In this document: piece by piece, positions 44,641 through 53,379 of the stretch
Layout: the number at the start of each line of letters is the position of its first letter
How positions within the stretch are numbered: position 1 is the first letter of the stretch
DNA from: Mycolicibacterium sp. BiH015
Lineage (GTDB): Bacteria; Actinomycetota; Actinomycetes; Mycobacteriales; Mycobacteriaceae
Direction: 5' to 3'
Assembly: GCF_027706845.1 (NCBI RefSeq)
Contig: NZ_JAQGCZ010000005.1
Coordinates: forward strand, 1 to 64,000
Length of the DNA: 64,000 bases
Translations under genes and position numbers: made by a program
The notes under the pieces: generated by a model
What the model saw: the letters and a program-made list of their open reading frames with translations, nothing else
Told to the model about the DNA's origin: nothing
Database searches by the model: none

Positions 44641-44910
44641 ATGAACATCAACACTCTTCTCGCCCGCATCCACGAGCAGACCACCCGCGTCGACCGGACG
44701 CGCAGCCTCATTGTCGGCCTCTCCGCCGGGGTGACCGCCCTCTGGGCGGCCTACCGCGTGTTCTGGCTGCTGTACTCGGCGTCGGTGCTGTCGAGCGTCG
44801 GACTCTCCTCGGCCACGCTGATCTTCTCGCTGATGCTGTGGACCGTGGTCGGCCTCGCTGCAGGTGTCGTCACAGCCGCGTTCCTGTTCCGCTACGCCAA
44901 GCACACCTGA
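44641..44910 (+). CDS. small two-helix membrane protein (89 aa)
   Basis: A protein of 89 residues with a short amphipathic N-terminus (MNINTLLARIHEQTTRVDRTRS) and two or three hydrophobic helices (about 20-42, 46-60 and 62-84), ending FRYAKHT. I do not recognise the family. ATG 44641 is chosen; the upstream frame is a shadow of malQ. The palindrome before it suggests a dedicated regulator. It is convergent with the ammonium transporter, 1 base apart. Confidence 0.7.
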   Translation: MNINTLLARIHEQTTRVDRTRSLIVGLSAGVTALWAAYRVFWLLYSASVLSSVGLSSATLIFSLMLWTVVGLAAGVVTAAFLFRYAKHT

Positions 44911-44911
44911 C

Positions 44912-46177
44912 CTACAGGGGCGGCTCGCGCCGTGGCGCCGCGTGACCGTGGACGCCTTCGGCATATGCGGTTTCCGCGTGCTGAGAGAAGTCGACGCCGG
45001 ACGTTTCGTCCTCGGGACTGATCCGGAAACCGATGACGCGGTCGATCAGTTTGGCCAGGACGAACGACACCGCGAACGCGTACCCGGCGACGACGACCAC
45101 CGCCAGAGCCTGCTTACCGAGCTGCCCCAGCCCGCCGCCGTAGAGCAGACCTTCCGGTCCGCCGGTCATCACGTCCGTCGCGAGCAGACCGATCAACAAT
45201 GTGCCGACCACGCCACCGACGAAGTGCACGCCGACCACGTCGAGCGAATCGTCGTACCCGAATCGGAACTTCAGTCCGATCGCGAACGAACAGACGATGC
45301 CGGCGAGCAGCCCGACCACAGCGGCGCCGAGCGTGTCGACCGTCCCGCAGGACGGAGTGATCGCGACCAGGCCGGCGACGACACCGGAGGCCGCGCCGAA
45401 CGTCGTGGGTTTGCCGTCCCGCACCTGTTCCACCGTCAGCCAGCCCAGCATGCCCAGGCAGCCGGCGACGAGGGTGTTGAGAAAGATCGCGGCGGCAGTT
45501 CCGTTGGCGGCCAGGGCCGATCCGGCGTTGAACCCGAACCAGCCGAACCACAGCAACCCGACACCGAGAAGGACGAACGGCAGGTTGTGGGGACGCATCA
45601 CGTCCTTCTTGAACCCGATGCGCGGACCCAGCACCAGTGCCAACGCCAAGGCCGAAGCGCCGGAGACGATCTCGACGACCAGACCACCGGCGTAATCGAG
45701 CACCCCGAGCTCGAAGAGCCAGCCGCTCGGTGCCCACACCCAGTGCGCCACCACGGCGTACACGGCGACCGCCCAGAACGGCACGAAGACGGCCCACGCC
45801 ACGAACTTCGCGCGATCGGCGATCGCACCGCTGATCAACGCGGCGGTGATGATGGCGAAGCTGAGCTGAAAAGTGGCGAACAACAACTCGGGGACCGGCC
45901 CGCGGGCCGTATCGGGCGCGATGCCGCTCATGCCGATGTGCGACAACCCGCCGATCAGTCCGCCCGCACCGTCCCCGCCGAACGCCAGGCTGTAGCCGAC
46001 CACCAGCCAGGACACCGTCACCAGCGGGATCGCGATGAAGCTCATCATGATCATGTTCAGCACACCGGTGGTACGCACCATGCCGCCGTAGAAGATCGCG
46101 AGCCCCGGTGTCATCAGCAGCACAAGGGCGGTGCTGGTCAGCAGCCACGCGGTCGCGGCGGGATCGATCTCACTCAA
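44912..46177 (-). CDS. amt: ammonium transporter with Glu in place of the first pore His
   Basis: An Amt/Mep channel-type transporter of 421 residues with 11 helices. The Phe gate FQLSF (F107), W148 and the second pore His (VGVHFVGG, H318) are intact. The first twin-His site reads GGLVVEIVSG, so Glu169 stands where AmtB-type proteins have His168 (usual GGxVVHINAG). Fungal Mep1/Mep3 have the same change and transport differs from the His-His type. The start is TTG 46177 with AAGGAG before it. No glnK or glnD follows, unlike the main mycobacterial amt locus, so this is probably an accessory transporter. Confidence 0.93.
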   Translation of the reverse strand: MSEIDPAATAWLLTSTALVLLMTPGLAIFYGGMVRTTGVLNMIMMSFIAIPLVTVSWLVVGYSLAFGGDGAGGLIGGLSHIGMSGIAPDTARGPVPELLFATFQLSFAIITAALISGAIADRAKFVAWAVFVPFWAVAVYAVVAHWVWAPSGWLFELGVLDYAGGLVVEIVSGASALALALVLGPRIGFKKDVMRPHNLPFVLLGVGLLWFGWFGFNAGSALAANGTAAAIFLNTLVAGCLGMLGWLTVEQVRDGKPTTFGAASGVVAGLVAITPSCGTVDTLGAAVVGLLAGIVCSFAIGLKFRFGYDDSLDVVGVHFVGGVVGTLLIGLLATDVMTGGPEGLLYGGGLGQLGKQALAVVVVAGYAFAVSFVLAKLIDRVIGFRISPEDETSGVDFSQHAETAYAEGVHGHAAPRREPPL

Positions 46178-46239
46178 TGTCCGGCTCCTTCGACGGTCCC
46201 GGACGAGGATGGCGGGCCCGCGTTTCGTCTACGCGGCGA

Positions 46240-47085
46240 TCATGTTTCCGACATGTTTCGCAGGTTCGGGCGGTGCCGTGCGAGGAACTCGGCCAGCGAG
46301 ACGGCCGGACGCCCGGTGAAGCGCGCGACGGTGTCGGTCACCCGGTCTTCGGATCCCCTGCTGATCTGGTCGTCCATCGCGGCGAGTACCGCGGCATATT
46401 CGTGGGGCACCCCGGTGGCGGCGATCTGCGCGGCGCGTTCTGCCGTCCCGACCGCGACGTGGCGGATCGGCCTGCCGGTGAGTTCGCCGACCAGCCTGCA
46501 CACGTCGGCATAACTGAGCGCTTCTGGTCCGGTGATGACGAGCGAGGCGTTCGGCGCGTCGTCACGCAGCAGACAGTGCGCGGCAACCGCAGCGATGTCC
46601 TCGGCATCGACGAAGCCGATCCGGCCGTCGCCGGTCGCCGTCGTGAGCAACCCGTTTCGCAGGCCGTGCGCGACGGGATGATCACCGACGAGGTTCTGCA
46701 TGAACCACGACGGCTGCAGGATCGCCCACTCCGGCACGGAGTCGGTCACCAGGCGGTGCAGCGCCCCGAGCCCTGTGTCGGCGGGTTCGACCGCCGACGA
46801 ACTGAGGAGAACGACGCGGCGCACACCCTGCCTGAGCCCGACCTCAAGGAAGGACTGCACAATCGGCGCAGGCTCGGCTTCGCCGATCGGTGCGACCAGG
46901 TACACGCGTTCGACGTTGCGAAGGGCTGGTGCGTAGCTACTCGGATCGTTCCAATCGAACCTGACACCCTCGGGGCCGGGCCTGCGGCTGGCTTCGCGCA
47001 CCTCGACCGCGGCGGCTTTCAGCAGACGGCTCACCGCCGACCCGGTGTTGCCCGTCGCGCCGGTGACCAACACCGGTGCGCTCAC
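46240..47085 (-). CDS. NmrA-like/atypical SDR NAD(P)-binding protein
   Basis: A protein of 281 residues with LVTGATGNTGSAVSRLL cofactor loop, VYLVAPIGEAEPAPIV, and LSSSAVEP in place of the SDR Ser, LQPSWFMQNL following; no Tyr-x-x-x-Lys pair, as in NmrA-type and quinone-reductase (QOR2)-like proteins. The start is GTG 47085, which overlaps the SnoaL stop (GTGA). Together with SnoaL it forms a two-gene operon divergent from a TetR gene. Confidence 0.88.
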   Translation of the reverse strand: MSAPVLVTGATGNTGSAVSRLLKAAAVEVREASRRPGPEGVRFDWNDPSSYAPALRNVERVYLVAPIGEAEPAPIVQSFLEVGLRQGVRRVVLLSSSAVEPADTGLGALHRLVTDSVPEWAILQPSWFMQNLVGDHPVAHGLRNGLLTTATGDGRIGFVDAEDIAAVAAHCLLRDDAPNASLVITGPEALSYADVCRLVGELTGRPIRHVAVGTAERAAQIAATGVPHEYAAVLAAMDDQISRGSEDRVTDTVARFTGRPAVSLAEFLARHRPNLRNMSET

Positions 47086-47513
47086 TTCGTCTCCCCCAGT
47101 ACCTCGGCGGCAGCCAGCGGACTCCAGTAATCCCGGTAGGTCTCGATGCCGTCCGCGCCGACGGTGATGACCGCGATGTAGCGCATCCGGTAAGGCTTCT
47201 GCGCGGCCACGGCAACGCCGTTCACCTCGAACTCGACGATCACGGTCGACGGATCCCCGGTCTGATGCCGTGTCTGGGACGCGATGGCCCGTACGTCGAC
47301 CATGTCGGTGTACCCGGACAAGTAGTCGGCGACGGCGGATCGGCCCTCGAGGCGCCCCGGCTGCCCGGCGGCGGCGAACGGAAACTCCATGGTGCCGGCC
47401 GGTGCCCAAAGCGCAGCGAATCCCTCCATGTCGTGTGCGACCAACAGTTCGAGCGCACGGTCGATCACAGCGTTGGCGTGCTCGCGGCGGGCCTGCCCTG
47501 TCGAAGGTGACAT
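47082..47513 (-). CDS. SnoaL/NTF2-like protein
   Basis: A protein of 143 residues with the NTF2-like fold: ANAVIDRALELLVAHDMEGFAALWAP helices, then YRMRYIAVITVGADGIETYRDYWSP. ATG 47513 (MSPSTG) is preferred because GGAGG lies 8 bases upstream and because the longer frame would run into the operator palindrome. It is the first gene of the pair with the NmrA-like gene. Confidence 0.85.
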   Translation of the reverse strand: MSPSTGQARREHANAVIDRALELLVAHDMEGFAALWAPAGTMEFPFAAAGQPGRLEGRSAVADYLSGYTDMVDVRAIASQTRHQTGDPSTVIVEFEVNGVAVAAQKPYRMRYIAVITVGADGIETYRDYWSPLAAAEVLGETK

Positions 47514-47532
47514 GCGTTGACCTCCAGTCATC

Positions 47533-47560
47533 GTGGACGGGACGGTTCCGTCCCGTCCAC
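47533..47560. promoter_or_regulatory. TetR operator 1 (13-bp arms)
   Basis: GTGGACGGGACGG (47533-47545) and CCGTCCCGTCCAC (47548-47560) form a perfect inverted repeat with a TT centre. It lies between the SnoaL start (47513) and the TetR start (47612), the expected position for control of both. The inner part GGACGG-TT-CCGTCC recurs in a second site 15 bases further on. Confidence 0.72.
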
Positions 47561-47574
47561 CGTAACGCATCGAC

Positions 47575-47593
47575 GGACGGTACTGTTCCGTCC
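47575..47593. promoter_or_regulatory. TetR operator 2
   Basis: GGACGGTAC and GTTCCGTCC around a central T form a 19-bp inverted repeat with one mismatch, sharing the GGACGG/CCGTCC arms of operator 1. It lies 19 bases before GTG 47612 of the TetR gene. Confidence 0.62.
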
Positions 47594-47611
47594 GCCCGGT
47601 AATCTGACGCG

Positions 47612-48205
47612 GTGCCCGCCATTCGCCGCGAACCGACCGGCGCTGCGGTGTTCAAGCCGGAAGTGACCGACGCGATCACGACCGCCGCCATCGACATGCT
47701 GGTCGAGGTCGGCTACGCGAAACTGTCGATGGAGAGCGTCGCCCGGCGCGCCGGTGTCGGGAAGAGCGCGGTCTACCGGCGGTGGCCGTCGAAGGTCGAC
47801 CTCGTCACCGCTGTGCTCGCCCAGTTCAGCGTCCCGTCCACGCCTGCCCCGGACACCGGGAGCCTGCGCGGCGACATCCGCGCACTTCTGAAAGCTGTTG
47901 CGGACTGGCTGAGCGATCCGCGGATGCGCACGATCCTGCCCAGCCTGGTGGCCGAATACGACCGCAACCCCGCGCTCGCCGAGGCGAGCGCGGCACACAT
48001 CGCCGAACCCCGCCGACGATGGGCGCGTCCGACCCTCGACCGAGCGGTGCAGCGGCAAGAGATGACCGAAGACCAAGCCGACCTGATGCTCGACCTGCTC
48101 GCCGCACCCACCTACTGGCGCATCGCACACGGCAGACCCGTCGACGCCGCGTACCTCGATCTGCTCGCCGACATGCTCACCCGCGCGGTGGGGAGAGGCC
48201 GCTAA
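47612..48205 (+). CDS. TetR/AcrR family transcriptional regulator
   Basis: A repressor of 197 residues; the HTH is KLSMESVARRAGVGKSAVYRRWPSK and the ligand domain resembles the TetR_C_11-type group found in mycobacteria. The start is GTG 47612. Two palindromes with GGACGG/CCGTCC arms lie in the divergent promoter region, so it probably represses itself and the SnoaL-NmrA operon. Its stop overlaps the stop of the convergent cyclase gene by 4 bases. Confidence 0.92.
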   Translation: MPAIRREPTGAAVFKPEVTDAITTAAIDMLVEVGYAKLSMESVARRAGVGKSAVYRRWPSKVDLVTAVLAQFSVPSTPAPDTGSLRGDIRALLKAVADWLSDPRMRTILPSLVAEYDRNPALAEASAAHIAEPRRRWARPTLDRAVQRQEMTEDQADLMLDLLAAPTYWRIAHGRPVDAAYLDLLADMLTRAVGRGR

Positions 48206-48972
48206 CTGATGATCGCGACGGCCCTGGTCCATCCCGCAGAGGCGGCGTCGACCTTGACCGGGAAACAGGACACCTCGAAGCCGGTCGAGGGCAATCGTTC
48301 GAGGTTGTGCAGCTTCTCGATGTGGCAGTACCCGATGTCGCGGCCAGCCTTGTGTCCCTCCCAGATGACTGACGGATCGTGGTCCTCGGCGTATCGGCGT
48401 GCCGTGTAGGAGAACGGGGCGTCCCAACTCCAGGCGTCGGTGCCCGTGAGCCGAACGCCCTGTTCGAGCATGTGCAACGTGGCGTCGCGTCCGATGCCGC
48501 AACCTCGCTGCACGTAATCGTCGTGGCCGTAGCGGGTACCCGCGCTCGTGTTGACGACGACGATCTCCAGCGGGGACAGCGTGTGGCCGATGCGCTGCAG
48601 CTCTGCGTCGATGTCGTCGGGGGTGACGACATAGCCGTCGTCGAAATGCCGGAAGTCGAGTTTCACGCCGGGCTGAAGGCACCACTCGAGCGGGACCTCG
48701 TCGATCGTGATCGCGCGTTCACCGTGGTTCATCGTCGAAGCGAAGTGATACGGGGCGTCGAGATGGGTGCCGCTGTGGGTCGTCATCGACACGCGTTCGA
48801 TGGCCCAGCCCTCGCCGTCGGGCAGGTCATCCCTTGTGACGCCCGGGAAGAACGCCAACACGTCGTCGACGGTGTCGCGGTGGGTGAGGTACTCGATCTC
48901 GGGACGATAGCCGGGCGGATCGGAAGCGATGCCGCTGCGCAGCGGCACCGAGATGTCGACCAGAGTGCGCAT
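48202..48972 (-). CDS. cyclase family protein (kynurenine formamidase-like)
   Basis: A metal-dependent hydrolase-type protein of 256 residues. The HxGTHxD motif appears as THSGTHLDAPYHF, preceded by VDISVPLRSG, and GYCHIEKLHNLERLP near the end; this is the KynB/cyclase-like fold. Members open amides, lactones or act as isatin hydrolases; the substrate is unknown. ATG 48972 (MRTLVD) is preferred to TTG 48993. It is divergent from the FAD monooxygenase. Confidence 0.88.
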   Translation of the reverse strand: MRTLVDISVPLRSGIASDPPGYRPEIEYLTHRDTVDDVLAFFPGVTRDDLPDGEGWAIERVSMTTHSGTHLDAPYHFASTMNHGERAITIDEVPLEWCLQPGVKLDFRHFDDGYVVTPDDIDAELQRIGHTLSPLEIVVVNTSAGTRYGHDDYVQRGCGIGRDATLHMLEQGVRLTGTDAWSWDAPFSYTARRYAEDHDPSVIWEGHKAGRDIGYCHIEKLHNLERLPSTGFEVSCFPVKVDAASAGWTRAVAIIS

Positions 48973-49045
48973 GCTGGCCAGGATGTCATGCAAGCGTCAT
49001 ACCGGTCCGGTTTCACCGGAGCGCGCGTAGGGCAAAAATTCGGCC

Positions 49046-50233
49046 ATGCCTCGTCACGCCGTCATCTCGGGTGCCGGAATCGCCGGCCCGGCCTTGGCGC
49101 ATCAACTCAGCGCCCGCGGCTGGATCACCACCGTCCTCGAGCGGTTTCCCCAGCGCCGCGATGAGGGCCAGAACGTCGACGTGCGTGGCGCGGCCCGTGA
49201 GGTGGTGCGCCGCATGGGCCTCGACGGGGACATCCGCGCGGCGAACACCGGCGAGATCGGCACCCGCTTCATCCGAGCCGACGGTTCTGCGGCGGCATCG
49301 TTCCCGGTCCATGGTCACGGTGACAATGACGGGCCCACAGCAGAATTGGAGATCCTGCGCGGCGAGCTCTCGCGCATCCTGATCGAGAAGACTCGCGGTG
49401 CCGACTACCGCTTCGGCATCCAGATCAGCGATGTCACCGACGATGGCGACCGCATCCGGATCGCCCTGCAGGACGGGACGTCGCTCGACGCCGACCTGCT
49501 GGTGATCGCCGAGGGTCTGCATTCGCGGTCGCGCCGCTTCGTCACACCCGTCGACGTCACCGATCTCGGCATGTACTTCGCCTACGCCACCATCCCGCGC
49601 CTCGGGAGCGACGACCTCTGGTGGAATTGGCAGCATGCCACCGAATCTCGTGCTGTCCATCTGCGGCCCGACAACCTCGGTACCACGCGGGCCATCCTGA
49701 CGTTCATCTCCGACGTCCGCGGCTTCGAGGAACTCGACCGAGCCGGACAGCTGACCATCCTGCGCCGCACGTTCGTCGATGTCGGTGGCGCCGCACCGCG
49801 GGTACTCGCCGAGCTGGAAAACGGTGCGCCCATGTACTTCTCGGTGGCGGGCCAGGTACACAGCCCCATATGGAGCAAGGGCAGGATCGCGCTGCTGGGC
49901 GATTCCGCGTTCTGCAACGCGACGTTCGGCGGTGCCGGAACCAGTCTGGCGCTCATCGGCGCCTACATCCTGGCCGGTGAGCTGGCCGCCGGCGGTGCGG
50001 TGACGGATGCGCTGCGCCGTTACGAACGGTTGATGAAGCCTTTCACCGACTCCGCACCCAAGGTGCGTGCCGAGGTGCTCCGGCTTGCGAATCCCCGCAG
50101 TCGCAACGGTATTCGACTGCTCCACACCGTGGCGGCGCTGGCAGCGAGCCCATTCGGCAAGGCCGTCTCAGCAGTCGCGGGCAACGGGCTCAACACCATC
50201 GCCAGCCCCCCTCAGCAACTGCCGGATTACTAA
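49046..50233 (+). CDS. FAD-dependent monooxygenase
   Basis: A group A flavoprotein hydroxylase of 395 residues: GAGIAGPALAHQLSARGW binds ADP, LLVIAEGLHSRSRR contains the DG-like motif, and IALLGDSAFCNATFGGAGTSLALIGAY is the GD motif. Close to tetracycline-type (TetX-like) and aromatic hydroxylases; substrate unknown. A GGTTT (49009) and GGGCA (49030) pair with 16-base spacing lies upstream, one mismatch from a SigF promoter. Confidence 0.9.
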   Translation: MPRHAVISGAGIAGPALAHQLSARGWITTVLERFPQRRDEGQNVDVRGAAREVVRRMGLDGDIRAANTGEIGTRFIRADGSAAASFPVHGHGDNDGPTAELEILRGELSRILIEKTRGADYRFGIQISDVTDDGDRIRIALQDGTSLDADLLVIAEGLHSRSRRFVTPVDVTDLGMYFAYATIPRLGSDDLWWNWQHATESRAVHLRPDNLGTTRAILTFISDVRGFEELDRAGQLTILRRTFVDVGGAAPRVLAELENGAPMYFSVAGQVHSPIWSKGRIALLGDSAFCNATFGGAGTSLALIGAYILAGELAAGGAVTDALRRYERLMKPFTDSAPKVRAEVLRLANPRSRNGIRLLHTVAALAASPFGKAVSAVAGNGLNTIASPPQQLPDY

Positions 50234-50237
50234 AGGC

Positions 50238-50441
50238 TCACACGGCGACGGCGGCGCCACAGATCCCGCACACCTCGAGATTGCGTCGCTTCCACCGTGC
50301 GACCGGAACGAAGAACAGAGAGAACTGTTTGAACTCCCGGACGCGGATCCACTGCGACGTGTTGTGGCAGCGTCCACACAACCTGACCTGGCCAACCCCG
50401 ACGCGCTTCTGCTTGGTTCCGTACCCGAAGAAGAGCAACAC
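50238..50441 (-). CDS. zinc-ribbon protein (67 aa)
   Basis: A small protein with two CxxC pairs (CGRCHNT and CGICGAAV) around a conserved VREFKQFSLFFVPVARWKRR segment, forming a zinc ribbon. Proteins with this arrangement (MLLFFGxGTK start) are common in actinobacteria; role unknown. GTG 50441 starts the ORF. It is convergent with the FAD monooxygenase, 4 bases apart. Confidence 0.82.
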   Translation of the reverse strand: MLLFFGYGTKQKRVGVGQVRLCGRCHNTSQWIRVREFKQFSLFFVPVARWKRRNLEVCGICGAAVAV

Positions 50442-50531
50442 GCCGCCAGCCTACGCGCACGCTGTCAAAATGCCTGCGCGCCAATTCGTTCAACGCGGTT
50501 TAGGCCGGCTCTCGGCGGGCATGACCATCAG

Positions 50532-51710
50532 GTGAACCGTGTTGTGCGCTGGCTCGTGCCGCTGGGCGCCCTGCTCGCCGGAGTGATGCTGGGGCGATCC
50601 GGTCGGCGCCGTCAGCCTGAGCTCCCGCCAGACCCGCCCAACCCGCCCGACCCGCCCGAGCCGGACGCCAACTCGGACACCCGGGACGCCCCCGATCCCG
50701 AGGATCCCGCCAAGCCCGACTCCCCGGCCGACCTCAGCAAACCCTCTGTGCTCTACGTGCTGCGCAAGACCGCGCGCGAGTTCAGTACCGATCAGTGCAC
50801 CGATCTCGCCGCGGCTCTCACGTACTACGCCGTGCTGTCCCTCTTCCCGGCGCTGGTCGTCGTCGTCTCGCTGCTCGGTGTCTTCGGCCAGGGGCAACGC
50901 ACCACCGACGCGGTGCTGCAGATCGTCGAGGACCTCGGGCCGTCGTCGGCCGTCGACACCTTGCGCGCCCCGATACAGCAGCTGGTGGAAGCCCCTTCCG
51001 CGGGGTTCGCGCTCGCCGCCGGTATCGCAGGCGCCCTGTGGTCGGCCTCCGGATACATCGGCGCGTTCGCGCGCGCCATGAACCGCATCTACGAAGTCGA
51101 GGAGGGCCGCCCGATATGGAAGCTGCGCCCGCTTCAGCTGCTTCTCACGTTCGTCGGTCTCGTCTCGGCGGCCCTCGTCGCGTTGATGCTCGCCGTCAGC
51201 GGGCCGATCGCCGACGCGATCGGCGGGGTCATCGGCCTCGGCGAACAGGCCCAGCAGGTGTGGAGCATCGCCCGCTGGCCGGTGGTGCTCGTTTTCGTCA
51301 TCCTGGCGGTCGCGGTTCTCTACCATTCGGCACCGAACGTCAGGCAGCCGAAATTCCGCTGGATCAGCATCGGTGCGGGTGTGGCGATCCTGGTCTGGAT
51401 CCTCGCGTCCATCGGGTTCGGCTTCTACGTCGGCAACTTCGGCAGCTACAACAAGACCTACGGCGCGCTGGCCGGGGTGATCGTCTTCCTGCTGTGGCTG
51501 TGGCTCACCAACGTCGCGCTGCTATTCGGCGCCGAGCTGGACGCCGAGCTGGAGCGCGGCAGGCAATTGCAGGCGGGCATCGCCGCCGAACGTGACCTAC
51601 AGCTTCCTCCCCGCGACAGCCGCGTGGCCGAGAAGAACCGGATGAAGGCCGAAGAAGACATCGCGCGCGGGCGGGCCCTGCGCAGATCGCGTGGCCGCGA
51701 CGACGGGTGA
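50532..51710 (+). CDS. YihY/virulence factor BrkB family membrane protein
   Basis: A membrane protein of 392 residues. An N-terminal helix is followed by a Pro/Asp-rich linker (PPDPPNPPDPPEPD, about residues 35-70), then the BrkB domain with six helices (DLAAALTYYAVLSLFPALVVV, SASGYIGAFARAMNRIYEVEE, YNKTYGALAGVIVFLLWLWL). The C-terminal tail is basic. GTG 50532 is chosen since upstream is not coding for the family. Function of the family is not settled. Confidence 0.88.
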   Translation: MNRVVRWLVPLGALLAGVMLGRSGRRRQPELPPDPPNPPDPPEPDANSDTRDAPDPEDPAKPDSPADLSKPSVLYVLRKTAREFSTDQCTDLAAALTYYAVLSLFPALVVVVSLLGVFGQGQRTTDAVLQIVEDLGPSSAVDTLRAPIQQLVEAPSAGFALAAGIAGALWSASGYIGAFARAMNRIYEVEEGRPIWKLRPLQLLLTFVGLVSAALVALMLAVSGPIADAIGGVIGLGEQAQQVWSIARWPVVLVFVILAVAVLYHSAPNVRQPKFRWISIGAGVAILVWILASIGFGFYVGNFGSYNKTYGALAGVIVFLLWLWLTNVALLFGAELDAELERGRQLQAGIAAERDLQLPPRDSRVAEKNRMKAEEDIARGRALRRSRGRDDG

Positions 51711-51721
51711 CGGCCGCCCCG

Positions 51722-52711
51722 TCACCAACCGGCGTTGCGGGCCAGATCGATGGCGTACTGGCTGACGAAGGTGCCCGCACTGGGCGCGCCACGGCACGAA
51801 CCGTCGGACTCACCGGGACGCTTGACCCACAGGAAGGCGTCGACCTGCGGGTTACCCGTGTCGGTGGTGGGGCGTGCTCCGAGGGCCCGTCCGCTCGGGT
51901 TGCACCAGTAGAGGTCGTCGCCCTCGACCGGGCCTGCGCCGTTGCGGGAGGTGTCGATCACGAACGGCTTGCCGCCGGTCATCCCCGAGACCGCCGAGCC
52001 GTAGCCGACAGACTCCTGGGTGGTGAAGAAGTTCGCCGTGTTGAGGCTGAAGCCGCGGGCCTTGGCGACGCCGACCTGATTGAGGCGGGCCGCCATCACG
52101 TCGGCGGGAACCCAGCGGGCGTGTCCACCGTCGACGTAGACGGCCGTGCCGGGATTGCGCGTCAGCACATCGACCGCATAGCCGATCAGCTCGAAGCGCT
52201 CTTGCTGTTGGGCGGGCGACAAGCAGTCCGCCATGGCCAGGGCGTCGGGTTCGAGGATGACCGCTGCGGGGCCGCCGCCGATCGCGGCTGCGACACCGTC
52301 GATCCAGGACCGGTAGGAACCGGCGGACCCGAACCCGCCCGCCGCGAAGCTGCCGCAGTCGCGGTTCGGGATCCCGTAGAGCGCGAGGATCGGCATGGTG
52401 CCTGCGGCCTGGGCAGTCTGGATGTACTTCGCGTCCACGGCGGGCGTGGAAAGGTGGTCCATCCAGTAAGCCGTCGGTGTGTTCACGACGGCGGCCAGCA
52501 GCGGGTCGGGGTTGCTCTGAAGCGCGCGCATGCCCTTCGACTGCGGATTGACGTAGAAAGGGCGGCCGACGAGCGGGTTGGCATCCGCGGCCAGGCGCAC
52601 CGCAGGCACGGGGCCCGGGTCCGCGGCGACACCGACGCCGGAGAGGACGGCGACCATCGTCAGGACTGGGGCGAACCACCGAGCGACTGCTCCCGCAGCT
52701 GAGGAAAACAC
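51722..52711 (-). CDS. secreted glycoside hydrolase family 6 (cellulase) protein
   Basis: A GH6 enzyme of 329 residues with a Sec signal peptide (about 1-30, after a GTG start). YGIPNRDCGSFAAGG contains one catalytic-loop Asp, VILEPDALAMADC the proton donor Asp, and DTSRNGAG and WVKRPGESDG complete the site. It should cut beta-1,4-glucan; mycobacteria carry a related cellulase thought to act on cellulose-like matrix. It lies downstream of the cheB gene on the same strand but with 46 bases between. Confidence 0.93.
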   Translation of the reverse strand: MFSSAAGAVARWFAPVLTMVAVLSGVGVAADPGPVPAVRLAADANPLVGRPFYVNPQSKGMRALQSNPDPLLAAVVNTPTAYWMDHLSTPAVDAKYIQTAQAAGTMPILALYGIPNRDCGSFAAGGFGSAGSYRSWIDGVAAAIGGGPAAVILEPDALAMADCLSPAQQQERFELIGYAVDVLTRNPGTAVYVDGGHARWVPADVMAARLNQVGVAKARGFSLNTANFFTTQESVGYGSAVSGMTGGKPFVIDTSRNGAGPVEGDDLYWCNPSGRALGARPTTDTGNPQVDAFLWVKRPGESDGSCRGAPSAGTFVSQYAIDLARNAGW

Positions 52712-52757
52712 CTACCGGAACTTAGTGCGGCTGTGCACCGAATGCCAATGCGTCGTA

Positions 52758-53378
52758 TCACCCGGATGCGGCGTCGGTGAGCCACGTGCCGATGCCGCCC
52801 GGATCGGCGACGTGGTCCGGCGTCACTGCGCGCAGTGCGGCCTTCACCGCGACGGGGGCCTCGCAGGTGGCCGGATCCTGAAGGACGACGCGGCCGCCCG
52901 CCGCCTTCACCGCGGCGCAACCGGCGGCGCCGTCTTCGTTCGCGCAGGACAGCAGGACCGCGACGGTCGACTCGCCGAAATCCGCCGCGCTCGTGAAAGC
53001 GACGTCGATTGACGGCCGCGAATAGGCGACGGGTGCGTCCAGCGTCAGATGGGTGCGCACCCCGGGCACGGTGTTGTATGGCGCGACCGGGGTGTGCGGC
53101 TGCTCGGAGAGGCTGCGGTTGCGCCCCACGAGGAGGTGGTAACCGGCCGGCGCCACGGTCACCGTCCCCGGTGGACACACCGACGGGCTGTACCGGGGCT
53201 CGCCCACCGGGAATCTCGTATAGGTCTGCAGCACCTCGGCCAGCGGCGAGTAGTCAGGGGGCCGATGCAGCACCACACACACCACACTCTCGCGGATGTC
53301 CAGCGTCTCGAGAATGTCGCGCATCGCCTTCAGACCACCGGCGCTGCCCCCGATGATGATCAGGTCGGGGCGTGCCAC
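52758..53378 (-). CDS. CheB-type methylesterase domain protein, no receiver domain
   Basis: A protein of 206 residues consisting only of the methylesterase domain: IGGSAGGLKAM (S12 nucleophile), VVLHRPPDYSPLAEVL (H38) and LSCANEDGAAGCAAVKAAGG with the catalytic Asp. Normal CheB has an N-terminal receiver that is missing here, so its activity is not controlled by direct phosphorylation. It follows the CheR gene closely (GTG 53378, 1 base from the cheR stop region). No chemoreceptor or flagellar gene is in the window. Confidence 0.9.
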   Translation of the reverse strand: MARPDLIIIGGSAGGLKAMRDILETLDIRESVVCVVLHRPPDYSPLAEVLQTYTRFPVGEPRYSPSVCPPGTVTVAPAGYHLLVGRNRSLSEQPHTPVAPYNTVPGVRTHLTLDAPVAYSRPSIDVAFTSAADFGESTVAVLLSCANEDGAAGCAAVKAAGGRVVLQDPATCEAPVAVKAALRAVTPDHVADPGGIGTWLTDAASG

Positions 53379-53379
53379 G

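Noticed and set aside
44864..46513. 549-residue plus-strand ORF
   Set aside because: Antisense to amt; Arg/Asp/His-rich low-complexity translation.
49009..49034. GGTTT-N16-GGGCA before the FAD monooxygenase
   Set aside because: The -10 has a mismatch in its most conserved part; mentioned only in the gene entry.
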